Shown: positions 54,828 to 63,372 of the stretch, one piece after another
Position numbering within the stretch: the stretch's first letter is position 1
Layout: the number at the start of each line of letters is the position of its first letter
DNA from: Paraburkholderia solitsugae
GTDB taxonomy: Bacteria; Pseudomonadota; Gammaproteobacteria; Burkholderiales; Burkholderiaceae
Assembly: GCF_013177695.1 (NCBI RefSeq)
Contig: NZ_WOEY01000017.1
Coordinates: 1 to 64,000 of the forward strand
Reading direction: 5' to 3'
DNA: 64,000 nucleotides
Notes under the pieces: generated by a model
Told to the model about the DNA's origin: nothing
The model's input: the letters and a program-made list of their open reading frames with translations, nothing else
Databases searched by the model: none
Translations under genes and position numbers: made by a program

Positions 54828-55760
54828 TCACGCCTCCAACTTAGCCCGCACACGCCGGGCCCCTGCTACCTCGTCGAAAAATGCCGCAGCATACTCGACG
54901 AACACCTTCACCTTAGCCGGCAGCAGGGTTCGTGAGTTATAAGCGAGTCGAAGCTCAATATCTCCGTCAACAATTTCGAAGTCTTCAAGCATGGCCTCGA
55001 GCTTACCTGAAGCCAGCTCCTCCTGGACCAACGCTACGGGCACGACGCCGACGCCCCAACTCTCCAATACCATTTCCCGGTTGAACACCGGGTTGTTCGA
55101 AGCGATATCGAACTTCAACGGGACGGTCAAATCCTCGTCACCCAGGCGAAAAGTCAACGATGGCTTGCGAAGTGCGGGCGACATCGCGACGAACGTGTGA
55201 TCAACCAGTTCAGACGGATGCTTAGGAACCGCGTGATTCTTGAGATATGCCGGCGTCGCGACGACCGAGAGCGGCATGCGTTCCAGAAGTCGAGTCACCA
55301 CGGTGTCGGTGCTCAACATAAAGGGGATAACAATCCCTAAATCATAGCCGTCCGCCACCAGATCGACAGGTCGCTCGGTAAGAGTTAGGTCCAGACTTAC
55401 TTTTGGATATTGCCGCTTGAAGCCTGAAATAAGTGGCACGAGCCGACTTACGGTCGCAGTTGTGTGAGCAACAAGTCGAAGCACGCCAGTTGGCTCCCGT
55501 GTCTGGTTTGACGCTTCAGCTTCCAGCACCTCCAGTTCATCGAGAATCCGGCAACAGCCGTCATAGAAATGCTCCGCTGCTTCGGTGAGCGAAACCTGTC
55601 GAGTCGTCCGATGAAGCAGACGGCTACCCAGACGATGCTCAAGTGTCGTTATGGCGCGCGACACAGCCGGCGTGGCTATGCCCAGCATGTCTGCTGCGCG
55701 GGTAAAACTTTTCGCTTCAACGACCGAGCGGAAAACACGCAAGCTATCAAGGTAATCCAT
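54828..55760 (-). CDS. LysR-family transcriptional regulator
   Basis: 310 residues from the ATG at 55760 (AAGGTG upstream). HTH: MDYLDSLRVFRSVVEAKSFTRAADMLGIATPAVSRAITTLEHRLGSRLLHRTTRQVSLTEAAEHF. The effector domain has GVLRLVAHTTATVSRLVPLI, LVADGYDLGIVI and LESWGVGVVPVALVQEELASG. Same general group as the regulators at 23674 and 56819, but clearly distinct. No enzyme gene lies next to it. Confidence 0.9.
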   Translation of the reverse strand: MDYLDSLRVFRSVVEAKSFTRAADMLGIATPAVSRAITTLEHRLGSRLLHRTTRQVSLTEAAEHFYDGCCRILDELEVLEAEASNQTREPTGVLRLVAHTTATVSRLVPLISGFKRQYPKVSLDLTLTERPVDLVADGYDLGIVIPFMLSTDTVVTRLLERMPLSVVATPAYLKNHAVPKHPSELVDHTFVAMSPALRKPSLTFRLGDEDLTVPLKFDIASNNPVFNREMVLESWGVGVVPVALVQEELASGKLEAMLEDFEIVDGDIELRLAYNSRTLLPAKVKVFVEYAAAFFDEVAGARRVRAKLEA

Positions 55761-56818
55761 AGGGCACCTTCGGTAGGCATATCTGCAATCGGGCATTCTG
55801 TTACGCGCAAAGCTACGTGCGCAACCACTCGTAGCCACAGAACGAAAGCCAGCCAGATCTCCTTGACGAACGGAGCGTAGTGTCGTGGCAAAGCCTCCGC
55901 GCCATTATCGAGCAGCACTCGATTACGTGTTCCGGAATTGTCGCAGAGTTGCATATTTTTGCGCCTATTGCCATGACGCGTAGCTTCGATCCAGCGGCCG
56001 CACTCCGTCCTATGCGAGTGGAATCAACGTTTCCGCTCGAACACGCCAATCAAACGGCTTGCTCGATCCGGAAGGCGCACGCAAAACGTCGCCGCCTCAC
56101 CCGAGCGAATGCTGGGCGAGGCGGCCTCCCAAGCAGGATGAGCGTGTGCGCCAAGTCCAGATGATCGGACAAGCCGGCAACTCTGCCGCGACGCGTCTGG
56201 GCTGGATCCGTCGAGGCTGCCTGACACAGGGGCTAGACGCTCGCGACACGCACCAGTGGAACATTTGATCTCATCTGCGTTTTCTACAAAATACGCAGAT
56301 TCAAGCAAAAAACCGGATTTCGGTCACTCCAGAGAAAACGACTCCTGCGAAGTTTTTTACCATATCCACCTTCCCGTCTATTCGATGAAGAGTCTTCTAT
56401 AGGTTCACCATAGTCGGGACGATTCAGTATTCATCATACGAGTACAGAGAGAAAAATCTCGGCGTAATATTTTGCTATCGCCGTTTCCATCTAGCCAACG
56501 AACAGTCTTCTAGGAGCTCACTGCACTCAGGACGAGTTGCCACGCGCTATACGATTCGTTGCCAAGGATTACCACGCAACGACTCAGCACGCGACCGCGA
56601 AATCGGGAAACACGGATGAATATGGATACCATGATCCTGCCTGCCCACATTAGTCCGTTGAAGATTGATCTTCAGGCAGACATGCCCTGGATGGAGGGCA
56701 CCGCATCCTCTTGTTTAAACTCATTGATAAGAGTCGAATGACTTCCGTGACTCGGAAGATCCATGTTATCGAGTTAACTGCGACACGATCTCGCCATGCA
56801 ATTCAAGGGAGAATTACT
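55761..56818. other. 1-kb interval between two divergent LysR genes
   Basis: No supported coding region. The part after 56280 is markedly A/T-rich and would hold the promoters; nothing more specific is visible. Confidence 0.4.
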
Positions 56819-57853
56819 ATGGATCGGCTGCAAGCGATGCTGGTGTTCACAAGGGTCGTCGACAGCGGAAGCTTTTCACGCGCGGCGGACACGCTCGATC
56901 TCGCACGAGCGTCGGTCACAGTCATTGTTCAGAATCTTGAGACTTATCTGAAGGTTCACCTGCTACAGCGTTCGACACGACGGCTCAGCCTGACACCCGA
57001 GGGCGCGCAGTTCTACGATCGTTGCGTGAGAATACTGGCGGATATTGACGAGATGGAGGGCGGCATGTCGATCGTTGGGAAAATGCCGCAAGGCAAGCTT
57101 CGCATCGACACCCCAGGGTCAATCGGAAAGACCCTACTGATTCCAGCTTTGGACAACTTCAGAGCCCGTTACCCGGACATCGAGCTCATCATCGGTTGCG
57201 GCGATAAGCCTGTCGACCTAATCCAGGAAGCAGTCGATTGCGCAATCAAGCTCGGATCACTCGTGGATTCAAGTCTCGTGGCGCGACGCATCGGCACACT
57301 GCAGCGCGTGACAGCAGCAGCGCCAAGATATCTGGAACACCATGGTGTTCCACATTCAATCGACGATCTGTGTGCGCATGTTTGTGTGCGGTACCTGTGC
57401 CCCGGGGCAGCACGCACAACCGACTTACAATTTCAACTGAACGAAAGAATGATCGAATTAAATCTGCGAGGAAGCGTGACGGTCAACGACATGGAAGCCT
57501 ATCTTGCATGCGGCTTAAAGGGGCTCGGCATCGTCCAGGTGCCTCGCTTCATGGCCATGCCGTACCTTCGCTCAGGAGAACTGGTAGAAATCCTGCCGGA
57601 TTGCAAGCCGAACGCAACCCCTGTTTCCGTTGTCTATCTGCAGAACCGGCATCTGTCGGGCTCTGCAAGGGCCTTTGTCGACTGGATTGCTGAAGTGTTC
57701 GAAAATGCTCCACTCTTCGTGAGAGAGGCGCGGAAAGAAGTGCCGCTACGTCCAGCCGAACCGGACCACCCCACTGGCGTGGGCGATCTTTCACGCGCAA
57801 TGTCCACCACCGGGGAAAGCTCCAGTGATTCCGCAACGGTCCAAGCACTCTAA
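56819..57853 (+). CDS. LysR-family transcriptional regulator
   Basis: 344 residues from the ATG at 56819 (GGGAG nine bases upstream). HTH MDRLQAMLVFTRVVDSGSFSRAADTLDLARASVTVIVQNLETYLKVHLLQRSTRRLSLTPEG; effector domain with GKLRIDTPGSIGKTLLIPAL, DLIQEAVDCAIKLG and VNDMEAYLACGLKGLGIVQVP. The C-terminal 50 residues (RKEVPLRPAEPDHPTG...) are an extra low-complexity tail. A truncated short-chain dehydrogenase, possibly its former target, begins 210 bp downstream. Confidence 0.9.
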   Translation: MDRLQAMLVFTRVVDSGSFSRAADTLDLARASVTVIVQNLETYLKVHLLQRSTRRLSLTPEGAQFYDRCVRILADIDEMEGGMSIVGKMPQGKLRIDTPGSIGKTLLIPALDNFRARYPDIELIIGCGDKPVDLIQEAVDCAIKLGSLVDSSLVARRIGTLQRVTAAAPRYLEHHGVPHSIDDLCAHVCVRYLCPGAARTTDLQFQLNERMIELNLRGSVTVNDMEAYLACGLKGLGIVQVPRFMAMPYLRSGELVEILPDCKPNATPVSVVYLQNRHLSGSARAFVDWIAEVFENAPLFVREARKEVPLRPAEPDHPTGVGDLSRAMSTTGESSSDSATVQAL

Positions 57854-58066
57854 ATACCCACTCGGCGGTAAACACCTTTGGTCCTCTGTCGGTATCGTGT
57901 CAATTCAGGTCACTAAGTGTGCCCTTCCATTCGCTCTTGGCAAAAAAAACGCTATCTTCAATGAGCACAAGCAACCATTCCTCATGCTGCGTCGTTACGG
58001 AGCACCCATGAATTAGTCATACGGCCCATTCGCCGATCCCTATTTAACGCGATGTGAAAAACTGAA

Positions 58067-58405
58067 GTATCGATCATTCATAAGCTCTTCGATCTAAGCG
58101 GCCGCGTGGTCGTCGTAACCGGCACGACCAAGGGCATGGGACTGTCGATCTCGCGTGCGCTAGGCGATGCCGGCGCAAAATTGGTGATTTCCGGGCGCGA
58201 CCAGAACGCCGCCGATTCGGTTGCAACAAAGCTCCACGAGACAGACGGCATCGACGTCCGGGCGATCGCCTGTGATATTTCCGATCCGGCAAGCGTTGAC
58301 CAGTTCGCTGCGCGGACACTTCATGCATTCGGCCGCGTCGACGCGCTGATACTGAACGCCGCAGGTGCCTCGCCCAGAGCTGTTACAAGAAAAATCTCAG
58401 CCTGA
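58067..58405 (+). pseudogene. Short-chain dehydrogenase/reductase, truncated
   Basis: KLFDLSGRVVVVTGTTKGMGLSISRAL is the NAD(P)-binding start of an SDR (T-G-x-x-x-G-x-G). ISGRDQNAADSVATKL, AIACDISDPASVDQFAART and ALILNAAGASP (NAG motif) follow in order. It stops after about 110 residues, before the catalytic S...YxxxK, so it cannot be active. The expected ATG reads GTATCG, with a stop just upstream; a GTG at 58106 would miss the first strand. A gene broken at both ends. Confidence 0.75.
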
Positions 58406-59326
58406 TCACTTGACTTCCCTTAGCCAGTGACTATTGCGGAGGACTGCAGCTTACTTCTCGCTAGCAGTACAACTGGCGCGTCGATGCGAGATTGGACTTG
58501 GCGGCAAGTCGCCTCGGGTGCGCCGCTCAATGTCGCAAGAAGATACAGTGCGCTCAGCGTCCGGTGCTGCTAGCCGGTCTCCAACCTCAAACGCGCCTGT
58601 CTGTCTGAATATTCGCATGATGATTGATCTCACAGATCCGCATGCGGACTCCATTTGTAAAACACTGACTCCGCCGCCCGGTTCCGGGATTCAAGGGAAA
58701 TGGGTAAAACGCTACGGGATTGCCAAGGTTGAATGGCTGACGGATGAAGTCTGTATTCGCGGTGTTTGAACAACGGCTATCGCCATCAGCGCATGGAGAT
58801 TGTCCCAGTAGGCGAATACACGTCAAAGTAATCAGGCGCACCGTTGATTGTTGAACCCAGCGCACAATTGAATTCGCCTGCGCCTACTAGCGATGCGACG
58901 CCGACCGTCTAAACTCCCCTTGGAGCAGCTACCCGACACTGCGGTCCCCGAAAAGCGACTTATCGATGCAAGCCACGATACGACGAACCGGTTCGAACGG
59001 TCGTCGATCGCATCGCCGCGAATCCTCAACTACGATTGCACAGGCCTTTCAAGAATCATCCGTTCCGGCTGAAAATCATGGCTCCTCCCGTGTCCCTGGA
59101 TACGGTTGCCCGTTACGGCGGGCTTTTTTTTGCATTCAGGAACGCAGATTCCCATCCTCATGATACCCCAACTGTCTCCTATGCAATAGCGCCCGGCTAC
59201 ATCACGCGAAATCAGAAAGTAAGTACGTAGCAATCCGGCGTCCAATCAATTCGACACCTGCAACCATACAATCGTCGACTGGAAATTGCGCGTGACAGGA
59301 GACCGCTGAGCGCGTCAAATATGCGA
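58406..59326. other. Intergenic/debris
   Basis: Small frames only (e.g. MMIDLTDPHADSICKTL at 58618-58769), not recognised. A terminator at 59108-59131 is listed separately. Confidence 0.35.
59108..59131 (+). terminator. Strong rho-independent terminator without an obvious gene
   Basis: GCCCG, six-base loop, CGGGC, then eight T. No annotated plus-strand gene ends in the 700 bp before it, so it may terminate a small RNA or an unrecognised short gene around 58970-59100. Confidence 0.75.
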
Positions 59327-59357
59327 CTCCTGTCCGTTTCTTCCAAACGGACAGGAG
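59327..59357. terminator. 13-bp perfect hairpin
   Basis: CTCCTGTCCGTTT, loop CTTCC, AAACGGACAGGAG, followed by AAATTTTT on the plus strand. It lies 20 bp beyond the stop of the small minus-strand ORF at 59378-59527 and probably ends its transcript; it could also serve as an attenuator-like barrier. Confidence 0.65.
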
Positions 59358-59377
59358 AAATTTTTGCGTCCTCGCTC

Positions 59378-59527
59378 CTAGTCCGGGCCAGGAAATCGCG
59401 CGTACGCACGCTTATAGAAATTCGCAATCGCGGCAATGCGCCTAGACCATTGGCGACGGGTCCGTCGATCGAGACGTCGGTAGCCACGGCGAGAGGCAGC
59501 CCGAATTGGCTTACGCTGTAAGCTCAT
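59378..59527 (-). CDS. 49-residue Arg-rich small protein
   Basis: The ATG at 59527 is preceded by AAGGGGG. The product begins MSLQRKPIRAASRRGYRRL and continues DRRTRRQWSRRIAAIANFYK, ending RFPGPD; about a quarter of its residues are Arg, suggesting nucleic-acid or membrane contact. A strong hairpin follows 20 bp after the stop. No family recognised. Start signal plus terminator make it more credible than other short frames. Confidence 0.45.
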   Translation of the reverse strand: MSLQRKPIRAASRRGYRRLDRRTRRQWSRRIAAIANFYKRAYARFPGPD

Positions 59528-59602
59528 GTTAGGCCCCCTTCTTCTCGAACCAAGAACCTATGCGTAGACGTCCGATCCCGCTACGCGGAATAACGACGAC
59601 TT

Positions 59603-60520
59603 TCAGGGCCGCTTGACGACAGTCGGCGCGTGCAAATGCTTCTTCAAGAAGCTGATGACGTCGGCGAGCACCGCGGGATGCGAAGCAAGCTCGTCGTGCG
59701 ACGCGTCGGCCTGATCGATGACTTGAGTCGAAACGCCAGCATTGATCAACGCGATGGCATATTTCTCGGCTTCGCGGCGCAACCGGTCCTGCATTGCCGT
59801 AACGATCAAGGCAGGCTGCAACCCGTGGAGTCGCCTCGAGTCGAGAGGCGCTGCATAAGGATGAAAATGTTGGGTTGGACTCGGTAGATAGGCCCGATAG
59901 CAGCGCGCGAGTTCGCTCATGTCTTTCGCTTCAACGATCCCACTCTCGGAACCCATGCGTGTCATGCTCGGATCGAGCAATGGCGCAATCAGTACCTGGG
60001 CCGAGATGGTCACTTCGCCGCGGTCACGTGCAATGGCCGCGACGCACGTCGCGAGATTGCCGCCTGCGTCGTGACCTGCGATTCCCACTAGCCTGGAGGC
60101 AACGCGGTGCGAACCGGTTCCGGAGACCGCCCATTTCAGCGCCCTATATCCGTCTTCAGGTGCGACAGGAAATGGAAACTGTGGTGCCAGCGAATAGCCC
60201 ACCGATACGACCCAGGCTCGGGTCCGACACGCGACCGTCATAGCCGTGATGCCCGCGTCGTCGAGCGATCCTCCAGTGAATGCACCGCCATGAAAATAGA
60301 GCACCACGGGAAAAGCGGCGCTGTCTGATGCTGGTTGATAGCTGCGCAGAATAATAGGTTGCACATAACCGGTAATGCGAATTTCCTCAATAGAGACGTC
60401 CGAATTTCGAGTCGATACCATGATCATTTTCTTCCGCATCGGCCCGTACCAACCCAATTTCAATAGCGCAGATTGTGGCGCTTGGGGCGGATTGGATAAA
60501 TCGTCGTGATGTTTAAACAC
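59603..60520 (-). CDS. Alpha/beta hydrolase, HSL-like, with Asp in the nucleophile position
   Basis: 305 residues. The HSL-family oxyanion motif is VVLYFHGGAFTGGSLDD. The nucleophile elbow, normally G-D-S-A-G-G, reads GHDAGGNLA, so Asp replaces Ser. The acid and base regions remain (TAMQDRLRREAEKYAIALINAG and ADASHDEL). An Asp nucleophile is known in other alpha/beta hydrolases such as dehalogenases and epoxide hydrolases, but is unusual in this group; the enzyme may be non-esterase or inactive. It is divergent from the MarR/efflux genes. Confidence 0.8.
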   Translation of the reverse strand: MFKHHDDLSNPPQAPQSALLKLGWYGPMRKKMIMVSTRNSDVSIEEIRITGYVQPIILRSYQPASDSAAFPVVLYFHGGAFTGGSLDDAGITAMTVACRTRAWVVSVGYSLAPQFPFPVAPEDGYRALKWAVSGTGSHRVASRLVGIAGHDAGGNLATCVAAIARDRGEVTISAQVLIAPLLDPSMTRMGSESGIVEAKDMSELARCYRAYLPSPTQHFHPYAAPLDSRRLHGLQPALIVTAMQDRLRREAEKYAIALINAGVSTQVIDQADASHDELASHPAVLADVISFLKKHLHAPTVVKRP

Positions 60521-60597
60521 AATTCAAAGAAGGTAAACAATGCGGCATGCCCGCCGGGCACCTCATTCACGCGATCGAATAACACACTGGACAGTCC

Positions 60598-60813
60598 TCA
60601 TATCGATTTCTGATCGCTCGCCGCCTGCTCCGCCAAGGACTTGATGTTGACCAACCAACGTTCTTTGCGTAAATCGCGTGAGCATGCGACTTCGCCAATC
60701 AGGCACACTTCAACAGACGTTTCCTCACGGCTAACGCATGTCCCCCGAAACATGGCTGTCGCGAGCGCGACAGCAATGCCGGCGCCTAACATTGAGTGAA
60801 TAGTGCCGTTCAT
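60598..60813 (-). CDS. Small hypothetical protein
   Basis: 71 residues from an ATG. MNGTIHSMLGAGIAVALATAMFRG could be a short signal or membrane segment, then TSVEVCLIGEVACSRDLRKERWLVNIKSLAEQAASDQKS, which reads as coding. No family recognised and the ribosome-binding site is weak. May be a fragment. Confidence 0.3.
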   Translation of the reverse strand: MNGTIHSMLGAGIAVALATAMFRGTCVSREETSVEVCLIGEVACSRDLRKERWLVNIKSLAEQAASDQKSI

Positions 60814-61252
60814 ATCCGCCCAAAGCGGCCGGTTGCGATCCGACTTGGGTTAAGACGACGCAGACGCGTGATGCGATAACGGACTCGTCCATTGTTGACG
60901 ATGAATGAAAATTCTATTTACTCACGCTAAACCACCGACGCTCTTTATCGCTCTACACTTCATTCGACGACTGTTGGCAACCCGGCAGCGACCGCGCCGC
61001 CATGGTGCGATGGTGCCAATTGGCACGAATCGGCCTCTGCGGGACGTTGCCCCATAGGTGATCGAAATCGACGAGCGACGTGGCGAACTCAAGGGAGAGC
61101 GTACCAACGTACTCTTCCACTGCTCGAACCATGCCCACAACAACATCGTGGTAGATGTTATCGACATGCTCATGGTATGCGTCGCCGACGTTCCCAAGGA
61201 AACGTTGCAGACCATGTCCCTTTCGTCAATCTTTACCCTGTAAGGCCCAACG
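60814..61252. other. Intergenic upstream of the efflux-operon regulator
   Basis: A minus-strand frame (60953-61138 with upstream extension: GDAYHEHVDNIYHDVVVGMVRAVEEYVG) has protein-like composition but no start and no recognised family. The marR promoter should lie in the last 100 bp. Confidence 0.35.
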
Positions 61253-61714
61253 TTGCAAGCTTACGAGATCACCGAAAACATCGACTACCTGGTTTCCCGC
61301 GTACAGTCGCTGCTGAACCACATGGTCACGCGACGCACACTGGCCGAACTTGGCATCACTGGTACGCAAGCCAGCATGCTCTTCATGCTGGCGATCGGCC
61401 GCTGCTCGACAGCGACTGAACTTGCGCGTGAATATCGGATCGACACGAGCGCCGTAACGCGACTGCTTGATCGCGTGGAAAAGCGCGCCCTGTTGTCGCG
61501 CACGCGTAGCTATCAAGACCGAAGGGTCGTGCGGCTGGAACTCACCGACAGCGGGCGCGAGCTCGCCGAGCGAATGCCAGATATTTTCACCGACGCACTC
61601 CAACGCGCGGTGCAGGGTTTCACGCCCGAGGAAGTCGGCTTCCTGAAAAGCATGCTACGCCGGGTTCATACCAATTGCAGCGACGAAGCCGATGAAATCA
61701 TACCTAGATACTAA
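61253..61714 (+). CDS. MarR-family regulator of the efflux operon
   Basis: 153 residues, probably from a TTG at 61253; no upstream ATG is in frame. HTH ITGTQASMLFMLAIGRCSTATELAREYRIDTSAVTRLLDRVEKRALLSRTRSYQDRRVVRLELTDSG, with flanking dimer helices. It is co-directional with the outer-membrane factor and EmrA-type genes, as in EmrR/MprA- and OhrR-like arrangements. Inferred to be a local repressor responsive to exported compounds. Confidence 0.88.
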   Translation: MQAYEITENIDYLVSRVQSLLNHMVTRRTLAELGITGTQASMLFMLAIGRCSTATELAREYRIDTSAVTRLLDRVEKRALLSRTRSYQDRRVVRLELTDSGRELAERMPDIFTDALQRAVQGFTPEEVGFLKSMLRRVHTNCSDEADEIIPRY

Positions 61715-61795
61715 TAAAGCAATGAATCGTCGTGAAGGAAAACGATGGATTACTGACCGGTGACGATAACCAGCGATACGAAACGGAAACCCGCG

Positions 61796-63304
61796 ATGAA
61801 TACTCCTTCGCCCTGGCTGAGGGTCGGCATTCGCCCAACAGCCAAAGCCGTTGCAGTGTCCGTGCTAGTGCTCGCGGGATGTGTGAACTACATCGGCATC
61901 AAGAGCGACAAGCAGATATCGGTGCCGGCGCAGTACGCGTCAAGCCAAAGCCTGCCTTCCGAAGGCGGCCTCTGGCCCTCGCCGGATTGGGCAGGGCAAT
62001 TCGGCGACCCGCAACTGCCCCACTTGATCGGCGAAGCGCTGCAAGGCAACCCATCGATGGCCCAAGCCGAGGCACGTATCGCGAAGGCCTCTTCCTACAT
62101 CGAGTCGTCGAAGTCAGCGCTCTATCCCAAGGCAAACGGTAACTATGCGTGGACTCGCGAACTGTATTCCGAAAACGCGATCGTCCCGCCTCCGTTCGGG
62201 GGTACGTGGTACAGCGAGAATAACGTACTGGCCAGTGCCTCGTGGGAACTGGATCTGTGGGGCAAGAACCGCGCACGGCTTGGCCGGGCCGTCTCGCAGG
62301 AAAAATCCGCCGAGGCCGACTTGCAGCAAGTCCGCGTGACACTCGCGACTTCCGTCGCCAACTCGTATAACCAGTTAGCGCGACTCTACGAACTGCGCGA
62401 CATCATAGTGCGGGAAATCCGCGATCGCGTAGACATTAGCCGAATCACCAACGGCCGTGTCGTGGCGGGCCTCGATACCAACGTCGAAAGACAGACTGCG
62501 CTAGGTGACATTGCCACGAGTCAGACCAACCTGAGCGATCTCGACGGCCAGATAATTGTAGTGCGCTATCAAATTGGTGCGCTACTCGGCAAGGGTCCGG
62601 ATCGCGGCCTGCAAATAACGAAGCCGGTACTAACGCGCGGCAACGCCGTGGTGCTGCCGAGTAACCTACCGGCCGATCTGATTTCGCGCCGCCCGGATAT
62701 CGTTGCCGCACGATGGCAGATCGAAGCGGCGATCCACGACGTCAAGGAAGCCAAGGCGGAGTTCTTCCCGGACATTAACCTCGCGGCCGGTTTCGGCTTC
62801 GATGCGTTCGGCTGGGGTCGCTTCCTCACTTCGTCGAGCCGGCAGATTCAGTTCGGTCCGGCACTCCACCTGCCGCTCTTCGACGCCGGCGCCTTACGTT
62901 CACAGCTGAAAGGAAGCTACGCGGATTTCGACCTGGATGTCGCGAACTACAACCAGACATTGATCAACGCGCTATCGGACGCGGCAACGCAGATCGCAAC
63001 CATTCATTCGATTGACCGACAGTCGGATGATGCGCAGCGAGCCCTCAATGCCCAGACGAAAGCCTATGAACTCGCCGTGGTCCGGTACAAGGCTGGTCTC
63101 TCCGAACAATTGCAGGTGCTTAGCGCCGATCAGAACCGCCTCGCCGCCGAACAGACAGTGACGAACCTCAGGATGAACCGCCGCGCCCTGCAGATCGGAC
63201 TTATCAAGGCGCTTGGCGGCGGCTTCGACGCGAAACGCGCCAGTCTCGTCGTGCCGACCGATGTACCAACTTCTTCGACATCCGAGGCGCAGGCAGCTAA
63301 CTGA
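61796..63304 (+). CDS. NodT-family outer-membrane efflux lipoprotein
   Basis: 502 residues from the ATG at 61796; a GTG at 61760 is also in frame. Signal with lipobox LVLAGC. WPSPDWAGQFGDPQLPHLIGEALQGNPSMAQAEARIAKA, ASWELDLWGKNRARLGRAV, LPADLISRRPDIVAARWQIEAA and FDAGALRSQLKGSYADFDLDVANYNQTLINALSDAA are the standard landmarks of OprM/NodT channels. Acts as outer-membrane exit for the EmrA-type adaptor 69 bp downstream. Confidence 0.93.
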   Translation: MNTPSPWLRVGIRPTAKAVAVSVLVLAGCVNYIGIKSDKQISVPAQYASSQSLPSEGGLWPSPDWAGQFGDPQLPHLIGEALQGNPSMAQAEARIAKASSYIESSKSALYPKANGNYAWTRELYSENAIVPPPFGGTWYSENNVLASASWELDLWGKNRARLGRAVSQEKSAEADLQQVRVTLATSVANSYNQLARLYELRDIIVREIRDRVDISRITNGRVVAGLDTNVERQTALGDIATSQTNLSDLDGQIIVVRYQIGALLGKGPDRGLQITKPVLTRGNAVVLPSNLPADLISRRPDIVAARWQIEAAIHDVKEAKAEFFPDINLAAGFGFDAFGWGRFLTSSSRQIQFGPALHLPLFDAGALRSQLKGSYADFDLDVANYNQTLINALSDAATQIATIHSIDRQSDDAQRALNAQTKAYELAVVRYKAGLSEQLQVLSADQNRLAAEQTVTNLRMNRRALQIGLIKALGGGFDAKRASLVVPTDVPTSSTSEAQAAN

Positions 63305-63372
63305 CACAACGCGCAGAGCCAGAAAGACCGACTGGACAAGCGGCGCAGATTGCAGGAACACGGAGCATATCT

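Noticed and set aside
58434..58769. 111-codon frame after the SDR fragment
   Set aside because: Poor composition in its first half, no recognised family; treated as debris.
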